From positions 140,571 through 204,570 of the forward strand of contig NZ_JAAIMY010000002.1 in NCBI RefSeq assembly GCF_013300825.1: a DNA stretch of 64,000 nt. The letters are read 5' to 3'. The first letter of the stretch is position 1. Each line of letters begins with the position of its first letter. Shown piece by piece: positions 18,634 to 28,244 of the stretch. This stretch comes from Blautia wexlerae (GTDB lineage Bacteria > Bacillota > Clostridia > Lachnospirales > Lachnospiraceae). Made by a program: the position numbers and the translations under genes. The notes below the pieces were generated by a model. It searched no databases. It was not told where the DNA came from and saw only the letters and a list, made by a program, of their open reading frames with translations.

Positions 18634-18662
18634 TTGCAAAATTGGCGTTTATTCAATACAAT
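18634..18662 (+). promoter_or_regulatory. Sigma-A-type promoter for aspartate kinase
   Basis: TTGCAA and TACAAT separated by exactly 17 bases, about 88 bases before the start codon. No lysine riboswitch fold is apparent in the short leader. Confidence 0.65.
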
Positions 18663-18749
18663 ATTAAACAGACTTTATGTTGGTAGAGTGACAAAGACTG
18701 ATAGGAGATCGGTCTGAAAATATTTAGTGACATATGAGGAGCAGGAAAA

Positions 18750-20069
18750 ATGAAGAAAATTGTTAAATTCGGAGGAAGTTCTCTGGCAAATGCAGAGCAG
18801 TTTCAGAAAGTAGGGGAGATCATCAGAAGTGATGAGAGCAGACGTTATGTGGTTCCGTCCGCTCCCGGAAAGAGATTTGACGGAGATACAAAGGTTACAG
18901 ATTTACTTTATAAATGTTATAATACTGCAGTTGAAGGGGAAGATTTCATCCCGATTCTGCAGGAGATCAAGGGAAGATATTATGAGATCATCCGCGGACT
19001 GAACCTTGATCTTTCTCTGGAAGACGAATTTGTTCAGATCGAAGCTGATTTCAAGGCACAGGCAGGCACAGACTATGCAGCATCCAGAGGAGAATTTCTC
19101 AATGGTAAGGTGATGGCAGCATATCTGGGTTATGAATTTGTTGATGCAGCAGATGTGATCCGTTTTGATAAGAACGGAAATCTGGATGCCGAGAAGACAG
19201 ACAGACTTCTGTCCAAAAAGCTGGCAAAATGTGAACATGCCGTTATCCCTGGATTTTATGGCGCTGGTGAAGATGGAAAAGTTAAAACTTTCTCCAGAGG
19301 CGGTTCTGATGTAACCGGTTCTCTTGTGGCAAAGGCTATCAAGGCAGACCTCTATGAAAACTGGACAGATGTTTCCGGTTTCCTGGTAACAGACCCACGT
19401 ATTGTTAAAAATCCGGAAGTGATCGAGAGCATTACCTACAGAGAACTCAGAGAGCTTTCTTATATGGGTGCAACTGTTCTTCATGAAGATGCGATTTTCC
19501 CGGTTCGTAAAGAGGGAATTCCGATCAATATCAAAAACACAAACAGACCGGAAGACAAGGGTACTTTTATTGTTGAGAGTACATGCAAGAAACCGAAATT
19601 TACAATCACAGGTATTGCAGGTAAGAAGGGATTCTGTTCTATCAATATTGAAAAATCCATGATGAACAGTGAGGTTGGTTTCGGACGTAAGGTACTTCAG
19701 GTATTCGAAGATCAGGGAATCAGCTTTGAGCATGTTCCATCAGGAATCGATACGATGACTGTATATGTACATCAGGATGAATTCGAAGAGAAAGAGCAGC
19801 AGGTAATCGCAGGAATCCATCGCGCAGTACAGCCGGATTTCGTAGAAATGGAATCTGACCTTGCACTGATCGCTGTTGTAGGACGTGGTATGAAATCCAC
19901 CAGAGGTACAGCAGGAAGAATCTTCTCAGCACTTGCCCATGCAAATGTAAATGTGAAGATGATTGACCAGGGTTCCAGTGAGCTGAATATCATTATCGGT
20001 GTGGAGAACAGAGATTTTGAGACTGCAGTAAAGGCTATTTATGATATCTTTGTAATTACTCAGATCTAA
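18750..20069 (+). CDS. Aspartate kinase
   Basis: A 439-residue kinase that phosphorylates aspartate, the first step towards lysine, threonine, methionine and diaminopimelate. The start 'KIVKFGGSSLANAEQF' is the kinase signature. The kinase domain runs to about residue 290 ('FSRGGSDVTGSLVAKA' near 180). Two ACT domains follow: 'ITGIAGKKGFCSINIEKS' and 'IAVVGRGMKSTRGTAGRIFSALA'. This monofunctional form is normally feedback-regulated by lysine or threonine through the ACT domains. It is a single gene with its own promoter and terminator. Confidence 0.93.
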   Translation: MKKIVKFGGSSLANAEQFQKVGEIIRSDESRRYVVPSAPGKRFDGDTKVTDLLYKCYNTAVEGEDFIPILQEIKGRYYEIIRGLNLDLSLEDEFVQIEADFKAQAGTDYAASRGEFLNGKVMAAYLGYEFVDAADVIRFDKNGNLDAEKTDRLLSKKLAKCEHAVIPGFYGAGEDGKVKTFSRGGSDVTGSLVAKAIKADLYENWTDVSGFLVTDPRIVKNPEVIESITYRELRELSYMGATVLHEDAIFPVRKEGIPINIKNTNRPEDKGTFIVESTCKKPKFTITGIAGKKGFCSINIEKSMMNSEVGFGRKVLQVFEDQGISFEHVPSGIDTMTVYVHQDEFEEKEQQVIAGIHRAVQPDFVEMESDLALIAVVGRGMKSTRGTAGRIFSALAHANVNVKMIDQGSSELNIIIGVENRDFETAVKAIYDIFVITQI

Positions 20070-20150
20070 TTGAGAATTGCAGGAGCTCCTTCACAGCGGA
20101 GCAATTTGTGGATATAATGTTTACCAATTATAGGATAAATAAAATAATGG

Positions 20151-20190
20151 GCCGTCAGAAATCAGCATAGAGATTTCTGTCGGCTTTTTA
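20151..20190 (+). terminator. Terminator after aspartate kinase gene
   Basis: A 13-base stem (20151-20163 with 20172-20184, one mismatch) is followed by TTTTT. Confidence 0.85.
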
Positions 20191-20328
20191 TGTTATAGGA
20201 AATTACTCCGTAATGTTCCTATAACATAAAAAAGCCCTCCGGGCAGGATCGCACTGCGACGGAGAGGAATTATGTCGCTGAAGCGACCCGTTGTAGGCGG
20301 AGAATCCTGCAAGCAGGATTCTTTCTTA
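20185..20328. repeat. Structured intergenic element: 48-bp palindrome plus nested hairpins
   Basis: 20185-20232 is a near-perfect palindrome with 16-bp arms. Three clean hairpins follow: 20234-20244 (GCCC/GGGC), 20274-20287 (5 bp with a TGAA loop) and 20302-20321 (9 bp). The GCAGGAT at 20243-20249 could alternatively pair with ATCCTGC at 20304-20310, competing with the last hairpin. It may be a small mobile repeat or a structured RNA leader of the helicase gene. A short related stretch (GCCCTCTGGGC next to TATGTTATAA) occurs near 28996-29021. Confidence 0.5.
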
Positions 20329-20340
20329 AATTCAGGAGTT

Positions 20341-20370
20341 TTTACATGATGATGAATTCTGTGTTATAAT
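20341..20370 (+). promoter_or_regulatory. Promoter for the helicase gene
   Basis: TTTACA, 18-base spacer, perfect TATAAT, ending 55 bases before the start codon. Confidence 0.65.
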
Positions 20371-20425
20371 GAACGGACGATGTGGATAATTATTTGACAG
20401 CTATTGTTGCGTGAGGTGTTTTGGT

Positions 20426-22783
20426 ATGGATAAGCCGGTGGTTCGTATTTCCGTCAGAAATCTGGTGGAGTTTATATTAAGAAGCGGGGATCTTGACAAC
20501 CGGGGAGGATCTTCTGACAGAGAAGCAATGCAGAAGGGCAGCAGACTGCACAAAAAAATACAGGGCAGGATGGGAAGCCATTACAGAGCAGAGGTTTCTC
20601 TTAAATATAAAACAGAATATGAAGATGTAAGTATCCAGGTAGAGGGCAGGGCTGACGGAATCTTCACAGAAGATGGACAGTATTGGATCGATGAGATCAA
20701 GGGTGTTTATGCAGATGTCAGTCAGTTGGAAAAGCCTGTGGAGGTTCACCGTGCACAGGCAATGTGTTATGCCTGGATCTATGCACAGGAGCAAAAACTG
20801 GAGAAAATCGGAGTGCAGATGACATATGGGAATCTGGACACAGAGGAGCTTAAGTTTTTCAGAGAAGAATATACGCTGGAAGAACTCGGACTGTGGTACC
20901 AGAATCTTTTGGACAGATATCATAAATGGATCGCATACCAGATTGCATGGAAAAAAGAACGGAATGTGTCCATGAGTGATCTGGAGTTCCCTTTTGAATA
21001 TCGTGAGGGACAGCGAAAAATCGTATCCGGTGTATATCACACTATATCCACAGAAAGACAGATTTTTATCCAGGCACCTACAGGAGTAGGAAAGACCATG
21101 TCCACGATCTTTCCGGCAGTGAGAGCAGTTGGTGCAGGACTGGGGGAAAATATTTTCTATCTTACAGCAAAGACCATTACCAGGACTGTGGCTGAAGAAG
21201 CTTTCTCCATATTAAAGGAGCATGGACTGAAATTTAAAGTGATCACCATTACTGCGAAAGAAAAGCTGTGCTTCTGCGATAAAACAGAATGCAATCCTGA
21301 GAATTGTCTGTGGGCGAGAGGACATCTGGACAGAGTGAATGATGCTGTTTTTGAACTGTGGACCACGCAGGACAGCTATGACAGGGATACTCTGCTGGAA
21401 TATGCGAAGAAATGGCAGGTGTGTCCCTTTGAAATGTGCCTGGATCTGGCAGTCTGGGTGGACGCTGTGATCTGTGATTATAATTATGTATTTGATCCCA
21501 ATGTTTATCTGAAAAGATTTTTCGGGGAGGGTACTTCCGGAGAATATATTTTTCTGATTGACGAAGCCCACAATCTGGTGGACAGGGGAAGGGAAATGTA
21601 CAGTGCTCATGTGGATAGAGCGGATTTACTGGAGGCGAAGAGACTGGCCGGGGATTACAGCAAAGGTCTGGTGCGAGCACTGGAAAAAGTGAACAGACAG
21701 CTTCGAACTCTGGAAAAGGAGTGTACAGAGTACGAAATCCTGCCAAATCCCGGAGCAGTTTCTCTGGGAATGCTTCAGGTGATGGGGGAGATGGACAAGC
21801 TCCTGGAGGAACTTCATGGAAAGGAACTTCCGGAGCAGCTGCTGGAATTTTACTTCTGTGTGAGAGATTTCCTGAACATTGATGAACTTCTGGATGAAAA
21901 TTATGTGGTTTATACAGAAATGGGAGAAGGGGGAAAGGTGATTCTGCGGCTTTTCTGTGTAAATCCTGCAGCAAATATTCATAGATGTCTGGAAAAGGGA
22001 AAAAGTGCGGTGTTCTTTTCTGCGACTCTGCTTCCAATGGATTATTACCGTGCACTTTTAAGCACCAGAAAGGATGACTATGGGATTTATGTGACTTCTC
22101 CTTTCAGGCAGGAGAACAGGTGCATTCTCACAGGACGGGATGTGAGCAGCAGGTATACCAGAAGAGGATATGAGGAATATCACAGGATCGCATCTTACAT
22201 TGCCAGAGCTGTATGGACAAGAAAAGGAAATTATATGGTATTCTTTCCTTCTTATAAATTTATGGAAGATGTTCTGGAGGTGTATGAGAATGAGTTTTCA
22301 GCGGAATGGGTTCGTTGTATTTCGCAGACATCGGGAATGAATGAAAGGGAGAAAGAGGAATTTCTGGAGGAATTTTCTGCATCAGAGGGAACGCTGGTAG
22401 GATTTTGCGTGATGGGCGGGATTTTTTCAGAGGGGATTGATCTGATGGGAGAGAAGCTGATCGGAGCAATCATCATAGGGACTGGTCTTCCTCAGATTGG
22501 AACAGAAAGGGAGATCCTCAGGCAGTATTATGATAAAAAGGGTGTGAATGGATTTGATTATGCATACAGATATCCGGGGATGAATAAGGTGCTGCAGTCA
22601 GCCGGGCGTGTGATCAGAACCCAGGAGGACACAGGGATCATACTTCTGCTGGACGAGAGATTTACAGGAAAAGATTACAAGAATCTGTTTCCTGCTGAAT
22701 GGTCTGACAGGGGAAACTGTACTTTAAATACTGTGGAAGAACAGCTGGGGAGCTTCTGGAACAGAATCAGAGAAAAGAGCTGA
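20426..22783 (+). CDS. PD-(D/E)XK nuclease fused to XPD/DinG-type iron-sulfur helicase
   Basis: A 785-residue DNA-processing enzyme. Residues about 1-150 carry a RecB-like nuclease core: D77 in 'GRADGIF', 'DEIK' at 89-92, and the QxxxY motif in 'HRAQAMCYAWIYA'. The helicase part has Walker A 'APTGVGKT' (about 217-224), cysteines in 'CFCDKTECNPENC' and 'CPFEMC' that would hold a 4Fe-4S cluster, and the Walker B box 'DEAH' at 379-382. The C-terminal motor domain has 'FFSATLLPM' and 'QSAGRVIRTQED'. XPD/DinG helicases unwind 5' to 3'. The ATG at 20426 is preferred over the in-frame GTG at 20411 because GAGGTG lies eight bases before it. A role in repair is likely. Confidence 0.88.
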   Translation: MDKPVVRISVRNLVEFILRSGDLDNRGGSSDREAMQKGSRLHKKIQGRMGSHYRAEVSLKYKTEYEDVSIQVEGRADGIFTEDGQYWIDEIKGVYADVSQLEKPVEVHRAQAMCYAWIYAQEQKLEKIGVQMTYGNLDTEELKFFREEYTLEELGLWYQNLLDRYHKWIAYQIAWKKERNVSMSDLEFPFEYREGQRKIVSGVYHTISTERQIFIQAPTGVGKTMSTIFPAVRAVGAGLGENIFYLTAKTITRTVAEEAFSILKEHGLKFKVITITAKEKLCFCDKTECNPENCLWARGHLDRVNDAVFELWTTQDSYDRDTLLEYAKKWQVCPFEMCLDLAVWVDAVICDYNYVFDPNVYLKRFFGEGTSGEYIFLIDEAHNLVDRGREMYSAHVDRADLLEAKRLAGDYSKGLVRALEKVNRQLRTLEKECTEYEILPNPGAVSLGMLQVMGEMDKLLEELHGKELPEQLLEFYFCVRDFLNIDELLDENYVVYTEMGEGGKVILRLFCVNPAANIHRCLEKGKSAVFFSATLLPMDYYRALLSTRKDDYGIYVTSPFRQENRCILTGRDVSSRYTRRGYEEYHRIASYIARAVWTRKGNYMVFFPSYKFMEDVLEVYENEFSAEWVRCISQTSGMNEREKEEFLEEFSASEGTLVGFCVMGGIFSEGIDLMGEKLIGAIIIGTGLPQIGTEREILRQYYDKKGVNGFDYAYRYPGMNKVLQSAGRVIRTQEDTGIILLLDERFTGKDYKNLFPAEWSDRGNCTLNTVEEQLGSFWNRIREKS

Positions 22784-22908
22784 ACACTGATACTGAGATT
22801 CTGGTCTTTGCTGGAAAAAAGATAAAAATCTTGCTATCCTGAATAAAACAATATATACTTTGCTTACTGTGAATGGGATGTGAAAAGAAACCGTAAAAGG
22901 AGTTTTGC

Positions 22909-24402
22909 ATGAGAAAAAATAGACAAACAGTGAAATATTATATTAAAAGTTATATCATAGCCGGAAGTCTGGCCGGAGCCATTTCCATGGCACTGGCTTT
23001 GCCGGCTTCTGTTATGGCTGCACAGCAGAGTCTTGCATCTGTTACCGGGCAGGCACAGATTCAGCCAATGGGAGATGGAAGCGGGAAATATATGATGAAG
23101 AGTGACGGATTTTACTGTCTGGATGTGAACGGTGCCGGAAGTAACCAGGCAGAGATCCATTATTTTCAGGATTATGAGATAGACGGAACTGTATTTGACG
23201 GATATTATTACCATGATGCAGATGGGAAATTCAAAGCCTGCAGTCCTCATATGGAGCATCTGAAAGGTGTTGCAGTGTTTGGGGATAAGACAGATGAGGA
23301 AGCTGGTACACAGAATGCCCAGGAGGCAGAGAAATTTGACGGATATTACTTTGTGAACAATCTGGGGCGTCTGTCAGCAGCACCGCAGGTAAGGTATATT
23401 GACAATCTGGCAATAGACGGGATTACTCTGAACGGATATTATTATTTTGATGAAAATGGCAGACTGGTAACAGAACCTGGCATCCATTCGCTTGAAATGG
23501 ACTGTTATGAGATGAATTTTGACGGGAGCTATTATTTTGGCGGTACAAATGGCGCCCTGCTTCAGGAAAGCACAGTGACGGATGATGGTTTTATTGTGGA
23601 TGATACGGGAAAGATCGTGAATATGGATGACCTTGGGATGGACAATCTGAAGCCCCAGCTTGAGAAGATGCTGTCGGGATATCAGGGAACATGGAGCGTT
23701 TACGTGAAAGACCTTAATGAAGAAAAGGAAATCCTGATCAATGATACTTCCCTTTATTCTGCAAGTCTGATCAAAGCCTTTGTAATGGCAAAGACATATG
23801 AGGACATGGAGCAGGTAAAGGCAGATGAGGCAAAGAAATTAAATACTGCAGATACAAAAACTGTAGATGTAAAATTAAATGACCTGCTGTGGAATATGAT
23901 CACAGTCAGTGACAATGAATCCTGCAATGAACTGGTGAAGCTTCAGACAGATTCCCTTGATTTCAAAAAAGGTGCGGAGGATATTAACAAATATCTGGAA
24001 AAAGAGGGCTATACAGAGACAAGTGTGCAGCACACCCTCCATCCTGCAGCATCCGCACAGGAGAGTCTGGGTGGCAGAAACATGACTTCTGTAAAAGATT
24101 GCGGCACTCTGCTTGAAAAAATCTACAAGGGGGAATGTGTCAGTAAAGAGGCGTCAGAAGAAATGTTAAATCTTCTGTCAAATCAGGAAAACACCTGGAA
24201 AATCCCCCAGGGACTTCCGGATGGAATAAAATCTGCCAACAAGACCGGCGAGACAGATCAGGATCAGCACGATATCGCAATTGTCTATGGCGAAAAGACA
24301 ACTTATATCCTATGTGTGATGTCTGAAAACTGCCCGGAGAGTACGGCGGTGACGAACATACAGAATATTTCAAAGATTGTATATAATTATTTGAACCTGT
24401 AG
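22909..24402 (+). CDS. Secreted serine hydrolase, class A beta-lactamase fold, with N-terminal repeats
   Basis: A 497-residue exported protein. A signal peptide (about 1-37, ending 'SVMAAQQ') is followed by about 190 residues holding several short repeats of the type 'FDGYYYHDADGKF', which resemble cell-wall or glucan-binding repeats. The C-terminal half has the beta-lactamase/transpeptidase triad: SxxK at S286-K289 ('SLIK'), SDN at 334-336 and KTG at 445-447. True lactamase activity is not certain, because the glutamate of the omega loop is not obvious. It could act on peptidoglycan instead. AAAGGAG precedes the ATG. Confidence 0.85.
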   Translation: MRKNRQTVKYYIKSYIIAGSLAGAISMALALPASVMAAQQSLASVTGQAQIQPMGDGSGKYMMKSDGFYCLDVNGAGSNQAEIHYFQDYEIDGTVFDGYYYHDADGKFKACSPHMEHLKGVAVFGDKTDEEAGTQNAQEAEKFDGYYFVNNLGRLSAAPQVRYIDNLAIDGITLNGYYYFDENGRLVTEPGIHSLEMDCYEMNFDGSYYFGGTNGALLQESTVTDDGFIVDDTGKIVNMDDLGMDNLKPQLEKMLSGYQGTWSVYVKDLNEEKEILINDTSLYSASLIKAFVMAKTYEDMEQVKADEAKKLNTADTKTVDVKLNDLLWNMITVSDNESCNELVKLQTDSLDFKKGAEDINKYLEKEGYTETSVQHTLHPAASAQESLGGRNMTSVKDCGTLLEKIYKGECVSKEASEEMLNLLSNQENTWKIPQGLPDGIKSANKTGETDQDQHDIAIVYGEKTTYILCVMSENCPESTAVTNIQNISKIVYNYLNL

Positions 24403-24483
24403 CCGCCAGACCTGCGCGGAATGATTGATTTTTACAGGAAAATCATGTATAATACCAACGAACTATGCCTATAGAAAAAAGTT

Positions 24484-24559
24484 TAACCGAATCAGGTTGT
24501 GAAACAACTATTCAATTATGAGCAGATAGTCAAACGGATGATTTTATCCGCTTGATTCA
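24484..24559 (+). repeat. Degenerate 75-base repeat, copy upstream of the G1P dehydrogenase gene
   Basis: Contains TAACCGAATCAGGT, a TTCAATTA block, and a CGGAT-GATTTT-ATCCG hairpin followed by CTTGA, ending 25 bases before the start codon. It matches 16251-16325 in block order and 16076-16101 in its hairpin. Confidence 0.5.
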
Positions 24560-24583
24560 GGAAAGTCAGGAGGAAGAATTTAA

Positions 24584-25858
24584 ATGCGAGTTGATGCGGA
24601 CGATTTTGCCCGACCTTGCAGCTGCGGCAGGGAACACCAGATTGCAGTGAAAGAGATTTTGATAGAAGCCGGAGCTGTAGAGAAGCTTGAAGAAGAGATG
24701 TCAGAGGGAATGCTCAGAGAGTACATATCCCCGCTGGTCATCTGCGATACCAATACCTATGCGGCAACAGAGGAACTTATGGAGGATATCTATGACAGGT
24801 GCCAGGTACTTGTTCTGGATGCAGAGGGACTTCAGGCAGACCGGCATGCAATAAAAATTGTGGAGAACAACATGGAAGAGGATATTGACCTGATCCTTGC
24901 AGTAGGAGCAGGCACGATCCATGATATCAGCCGTTATATTGCACATAATTACAAAGTACCTTTCATTTCAGTGCCTACCGCAGCAAGTGGAGATGGATTT
25001 GTAACAACAGTAGCAGCAATGACCCTGGATGGAGTAAAGAAGACTGTGCCTTCAGTAGCTCCGATCTGTGTATATGCAGATACAGATATTTTTTCAAAAG
25101 CACCACAGCGCCTGACTGCAGCCGGGATTTCAGATCTGATGGCGAAATACATCTGTCTTGCAGACTGGAAGATCGCGAACCTGGTCACCGGAGAGTATTT
25201 TTGCCACGAAACTGTAAAGCTGGAAGAGAAAGCGTTAAAAACTGTGAAATCTTCGATTCAGGATATTACAGAGGGAGAGGAAGATGAATGCGAACAGCTT
25301 ATGTATGCATTGATTCTTTCCGGACTTGCAATGCAGATGATTGGTAATTCAAGGCCTGCGTCCTGTGCAGAGCACCAGGTCACACATCTGTGGGATATGG
25401 AAGTGATCAATGGTCCGCTGGATGCACTTCACGGAGAGAAGGTTTCTGTAGCAGCACTTCTTGTACTGGAAGAATACAAGCGTATCGCTGCAGCCATCAC
25501 ACAGGGAAGATGTCACGCAAAACCCTATGAGAATGAAGATGAGGAACTTCTGAAAGAAACTTTTGGAAAAAAAGGACTTCTGGAAGAAATAAGAAAAGAA
25601 AACGAGCCGGAATTGTTAGAAACTATTTCACCCCAGCATCTGGAAAAATGCCTGCATGGGATAGAGGAGATTATTGATGAGCTTCCCAGTGAACAGACTA
25701 TGTTCCGTTTGCTGGAGAAAGCCGGATGCGCGAAAACTGTTTATGATATCGGACTTGATGAAGCGGCTGTTTTGCCAAGCCTCAGACTTGCTCCTTATAC
25801 AAGGAGACGGTTAAGCTTATTGAGAATCAGCAAGATGCTGGATATAAGAGGAGAATGA
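24584..25858 (+). CDS. sn-Glycerol-1-phosphate dehydrogenase (AraM/EgsA type)
   Basis: A 424-residue member of the metal-dependent alcohol dehydrogenase superfamily that reduces dihydroxyacetone phosphate to glycerol-1-phosphate. NAD(P) is bound by '[15 protein letters not shown]' (about 105-120), 'PTAASGDGF' follows, and metal ligands are the aspartate in 'GISDLMAKY', the histidine in '[11 protein letters not shown]' and the histidine in '[11 protein letters not shown]'. In archaea this makes the lipid backbone; in Bacillus AraM makes G1P for a heptaprenyl derivative. The gene overlaps the ispF region, so it is first in an operon that includes an isoprenoid gene. It may have a role in ether- or prenyl-glycerol lipids. 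Confidence 0.87.
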   Translation: MRVDADDFARPCSCGREHQIAVKEILIEAGAVEKLEEEMSEGMLREYISPLVICDTNTYAATEELMEDIYDRCQVLVLDAEGLQADRHAIKIVENNMEEDIDLILAVGAGTIHDISRYIAHNYKVPFISVPTAASGDGFVTTVAAMTLDGVKKTVPSVAPICVYADTDIFSKAPQRLTAAGISDLMAKYICLADWKIANLVTGEYFCHETVKLEEKALKTVKSSIQDITEGEEDECEQLMYALILSGLAMQMIGNSRPASCAEHQVTHLWDMEVINGPLDALHGEKVSVAALLVLEEYKRIAAAITQGRCHAKPYENEDEELLKETFGKKGLLEEIRKENEPELLETISPQHLEKCLHGIEEIIDELPSEQTMFRLLEKAGCAKTVYDIGLDEAAVLPSLRLAPYTRRRLSLLRISKMLDIRGE

Positions 25859-25860
25859 TT

Positions 25861-26343
25861 ATGCGTGTTGGAATGGGATATGATGTACACAGGCTGACCG
25901 AAGGCAGAGATCTGATCCTGGGTGGTGTGAAGATAGACTGGGAAAAAGGTCTCCTGGGACATTCAGATGCAGATGTACTGATCCATGCAGTTATGGATGC
26001 ACTTCTGGGAGCTGCTGCACTGGGCGATATCGGAAAACATTTTCCGGATACAGACCCTGCATATAAAGGAATTTCCAGTATTCTGCTGCTGGAGCATGTG
26101 ACGAAGCTTTTGAGAGAGCACCATTATGAAATCGGAAATATAGATGCAACGATCATTGCACAGAAACCAAAGATGGCACCTCATATTCCACAGATGAGAG
26201 CCAATATGGCGAAAGCAATGGGAATCAATGAGTCTCAGCTGAACATTAAGGCTACTACAGAGGAGAAACTGGGATTTACGGGAAGAGAAGAAGGAATTGC
26301 ATCTCAGGCGATCTGTCTTCTTAATGAAAGAAAAGAGAGTTAA
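25861..26343 (+). CDS. ispF: 2-C-methyl-D-erythritol 2,4-cyclodiphosphate synthase
   Basis: A 160-residue enzyme of the non-mevalonate isoprenoid pathway. It cyclises CDP-methylerythritol 2-phosphate as a trimer with zinc. '[11 protein letters not shown]' holds the metal-binding D and H; '[26 protein letters not shown]' and '[21 protein letters not shown]' are the other signatures. Two starts are possible; ATG 25861 is chosen over 25855, because AGGAG at 25849-25853 sits seven bases before it but only one base before the other. Confidence 0.95.
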   Translation: MRVGMGYDVHRLTEGRDLILGGVKIDWEKGLLGHSDADVLIHAVMDALLGAAALGDIGKHFPDTDPAYKGISSILLLEHVTKLLREHHYEIGNIDATIIAQKPKMAPHIPQMRANMAKAMGINESQLNIKATTEEKLGFTGREEGIASQAICLLNERKES

Positions 26344-26370
26344 TGATAGAGAAAACTGGAGGAATAAAAC

Positions 26371-27780
26371 ATGAAACTTTTTAACACACTGACACGTAGA
26401 AAAGAAGAATTCGTACCTCTTGAAGAGGGAAAAGTTCGTATGTATGTCTGCGGTCCGACTGTATACAACCTGATCCATATCGGAAATGCACGTCCGATGA
26501 TCATCTTCGATACCGTACGCCGATATATGGAATACAAAGGATATGAAGTAAACTATGTTTCCAATTTTACAGACGTAGATGACAAGATCATCAAGAAAGC
26601 AATCGAAGAGGGCGTAAGCGCACAGGAAATTTCCGAGCGTTATATTGCAGAGTGTAAGAAAGATATGGATGGCATGAATGTAAAACCTGCCACAATCAAT
26701 CCACAGGCAACACAGGAAATCGACGGAATGATCAGCATGATCCAGACTCTGGTTGATAAGGGGTATGCTTATCCGGCAGCAGACGGTACTGTTTATTTCA
26801 GGGTTAAGAAGTTCAAAGAATATGGCAAACTTTCGCATAAGAACCTGGATGATCTGCAATCCGGCTTCCGTTCTCTGCAGGTATCCGGTGAAGACCAGAA
26901 AGAAGATCCACTGGATTTTGTTCTCTGGAAACCGAAGAAAGAGGGAGAACCATCCTGGCCTTCACCATGGTGTGACGGACGTCCGGGATGGCATATTGAG
27001 TGTTCTGTTATGGCGAAAAAATACCTTGGTGATGAGATTGATATCCATGCAGGCGGAGAAGACCTGATCTTTCCTCACCATGAGAACGAGATCGCACAGA
27101 GTGAATGCTGCAACGACAAAATCTTTGCAAAATACTGGATGCACAATGCATTCTTAAATATTGATAACAGAAAAATGTCCAAGTCTCTTGGAAACTTCCG
27201 TACTGTTCGTGAAATCAGTGAACAGTATGACCTGCAGGTGCTTCGTTTCTTCATGCTGAACGCACATTACAGAAGTCCGCTGAATTTCAGCGCAGATCTG
27301 ATGGAAGCTGCAAAGAATGCATTAGAACGTATCACAGATGCAGCAGCAAACTTAAAGGACAGAAAAGCAGCAGCACAGACAGAAACTGCAACAGATGTAG
27401 AGAAAGAACTGCTTGCACAGGCACAGGAATTCGTAAAGAAATTTGAAGAAGCTATGGATGATGATTTCAACACAGCAGATGCACTGGCAGCAATTTTTGA
27501 ACTGGTTAAATTTGCAAATACAAATGTATCAGAGGTAAGTTCCGCAGAATTTGCAGGAGCTCTTCTTGACACAATGGTGAAATTATGCGATGTACTTGGT
27601 CTGAAGGCTGTGAAAACAGAAGAAATCCTTGATAAAGAAATCGAAGACCTAATCGCAGAGCGTCAGGAAGCAAGAAAAGCAAAGAATTTCGCAAGAGCAG
27701 ATGAGATCAGAGATGAGCTTCTGGCTAAGGGAATCATCCTTAAGGATACCCGCGAGGGAGTAAAATGGAAACGAGCTTAA
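26371..27780 (+). CDS. cysS: Cysteinyl-tRNA synthetase
   Basis: A 469-residue class I synthetase that charges tRNA-Cys. The HIGH motif appears as 'HIGNARP' near residues 31-37 preceded by '[11 protein letters not shown]', whose cysteine binds zinc. '[13 protein letters not shown]' and '[10 protein letters not shown]' give further zinc ligands. The KMSKS motif is 'KMSKSLGNF' near residue 270. Length is normal. Its last bases overlap the mrnC start. No T-box leader is seen; it depends on read-through from the ispF side or a weak local promoter. Confidence 0.97.
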   Translation: MKLFNTLTRRKEEFVPLEEGKVRMYVCGPTVYNLIHIGNARPMIIFDTVRRYMEYKGYEVNYVSNFTDVDDKIIKKAIEEGVSAQEISERYIAECKKDMDGMNVKPATINPQATQEIDGMISMIQTLVDKGYAYPAADGTVYFRVKKFKEYGKLSHKNLDDLQSGFRSLQVSGEDQKEDPLDFVLWKPKKEGEPSWPSPWCDGRPGWHIECSVMAKKYLGDEIDIHAGGEDLIFPHHENEIAQSECCNDKIFAKYWMHNAFLNIDNRKMSKSLGNFRTVREISEQYDLQVLRFFMLNAHYRSPLNFSADLMEAAKNALERITDAAANLKDRKAAAQTETATDVEKELLAQAQEFVKKFEEAMDDDFNTADALAAIFELVKFANTNVSEVSSAEFAGALLDTMVKLCDVLGLKAVKTEEILDKEIEDLIAERQEARKAKNFARADEIRDELLAKGIILKDTREGVKWKRA

Positions 27781-28244
27781 ATGATATGAGTGAGACAAAC
27801 GGACTTAATGAAGAGAATTTGAGTAGTTTGAAAGGCATGCTTCATCAGTTGTTTCATTTGGAAGATAAAGACTTACGAACCTATTCTCCGCTGACATTGG
27901 CGTATATCGGAGATGGCGTCTATGAACTGGTGATCCGCACGATCCTTGTAAAAAAAGGCAATTGTCCGGTAAACCAGCTTCACAGAAAAGCCAGCAGTCT
28001 GGTTAAGGCAGGAACCCAGTCTTCCATGATGGAAGTGATTGAACCCATGCTCACAGAGGAGGAACACAGCGTTTACAGAAGAGGAAGGAATGCTCATTCT
28101 CCTACAATGGCTAAACATGCAACCATGGCAGACTACCGCAGGGCAACAGGGTTTGAAGCTCTGATGGGCTATTTATATTTAAAAGATGATTTCAGCAGGA
28201 TCATAGAACTGGTCCGTGCAGGGATTGGAGAGGATAAGATATGA
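27765..28244 (+). CDS. mrnC: Mini-ribonuclease 3
   Basis: A 159-residue RNase III-like protein lacking the double-stranded RNA-binding domain. It matures 23S rRNA in Bacillus. The catalytic helix is '[17 protein letters not shown]' and the second acid motif lies in '[10 protein letters not shown]'. The start overlaps the end of cysS by 16 bases and its end overlaps rlmB, as in the standard cysS-mrnC-rlmB cluster of Firmicutes. Confidence 0.94.
   Translation: METSLNDMSETNGLNEENLSSLKGMLHQLFHLEDKDLRTYSPLTLAYIGDGVYELVIRTILVKKGNCPVNQLHRKASSLVKAGTQSSMMEVIEPMLTEEEHSVYRRGRNAHSPTMAKHATMADYRRATGFEALMGYLYLKDDFSRIIELVRAGIGEDKI

Noticed and set aside
18605..18749. Possible lysine riboswitch before aspartate kinase
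   Set aside because: The leader is only about 88 bases and has no conserved lysine-aptamer elements or terminator.
21249..22055. 268-codon minus-strand frame inside the helicase gene
   Set aside because: Proline/histidine-rich composition, no ribosome site, fully inside a well-supported gene.
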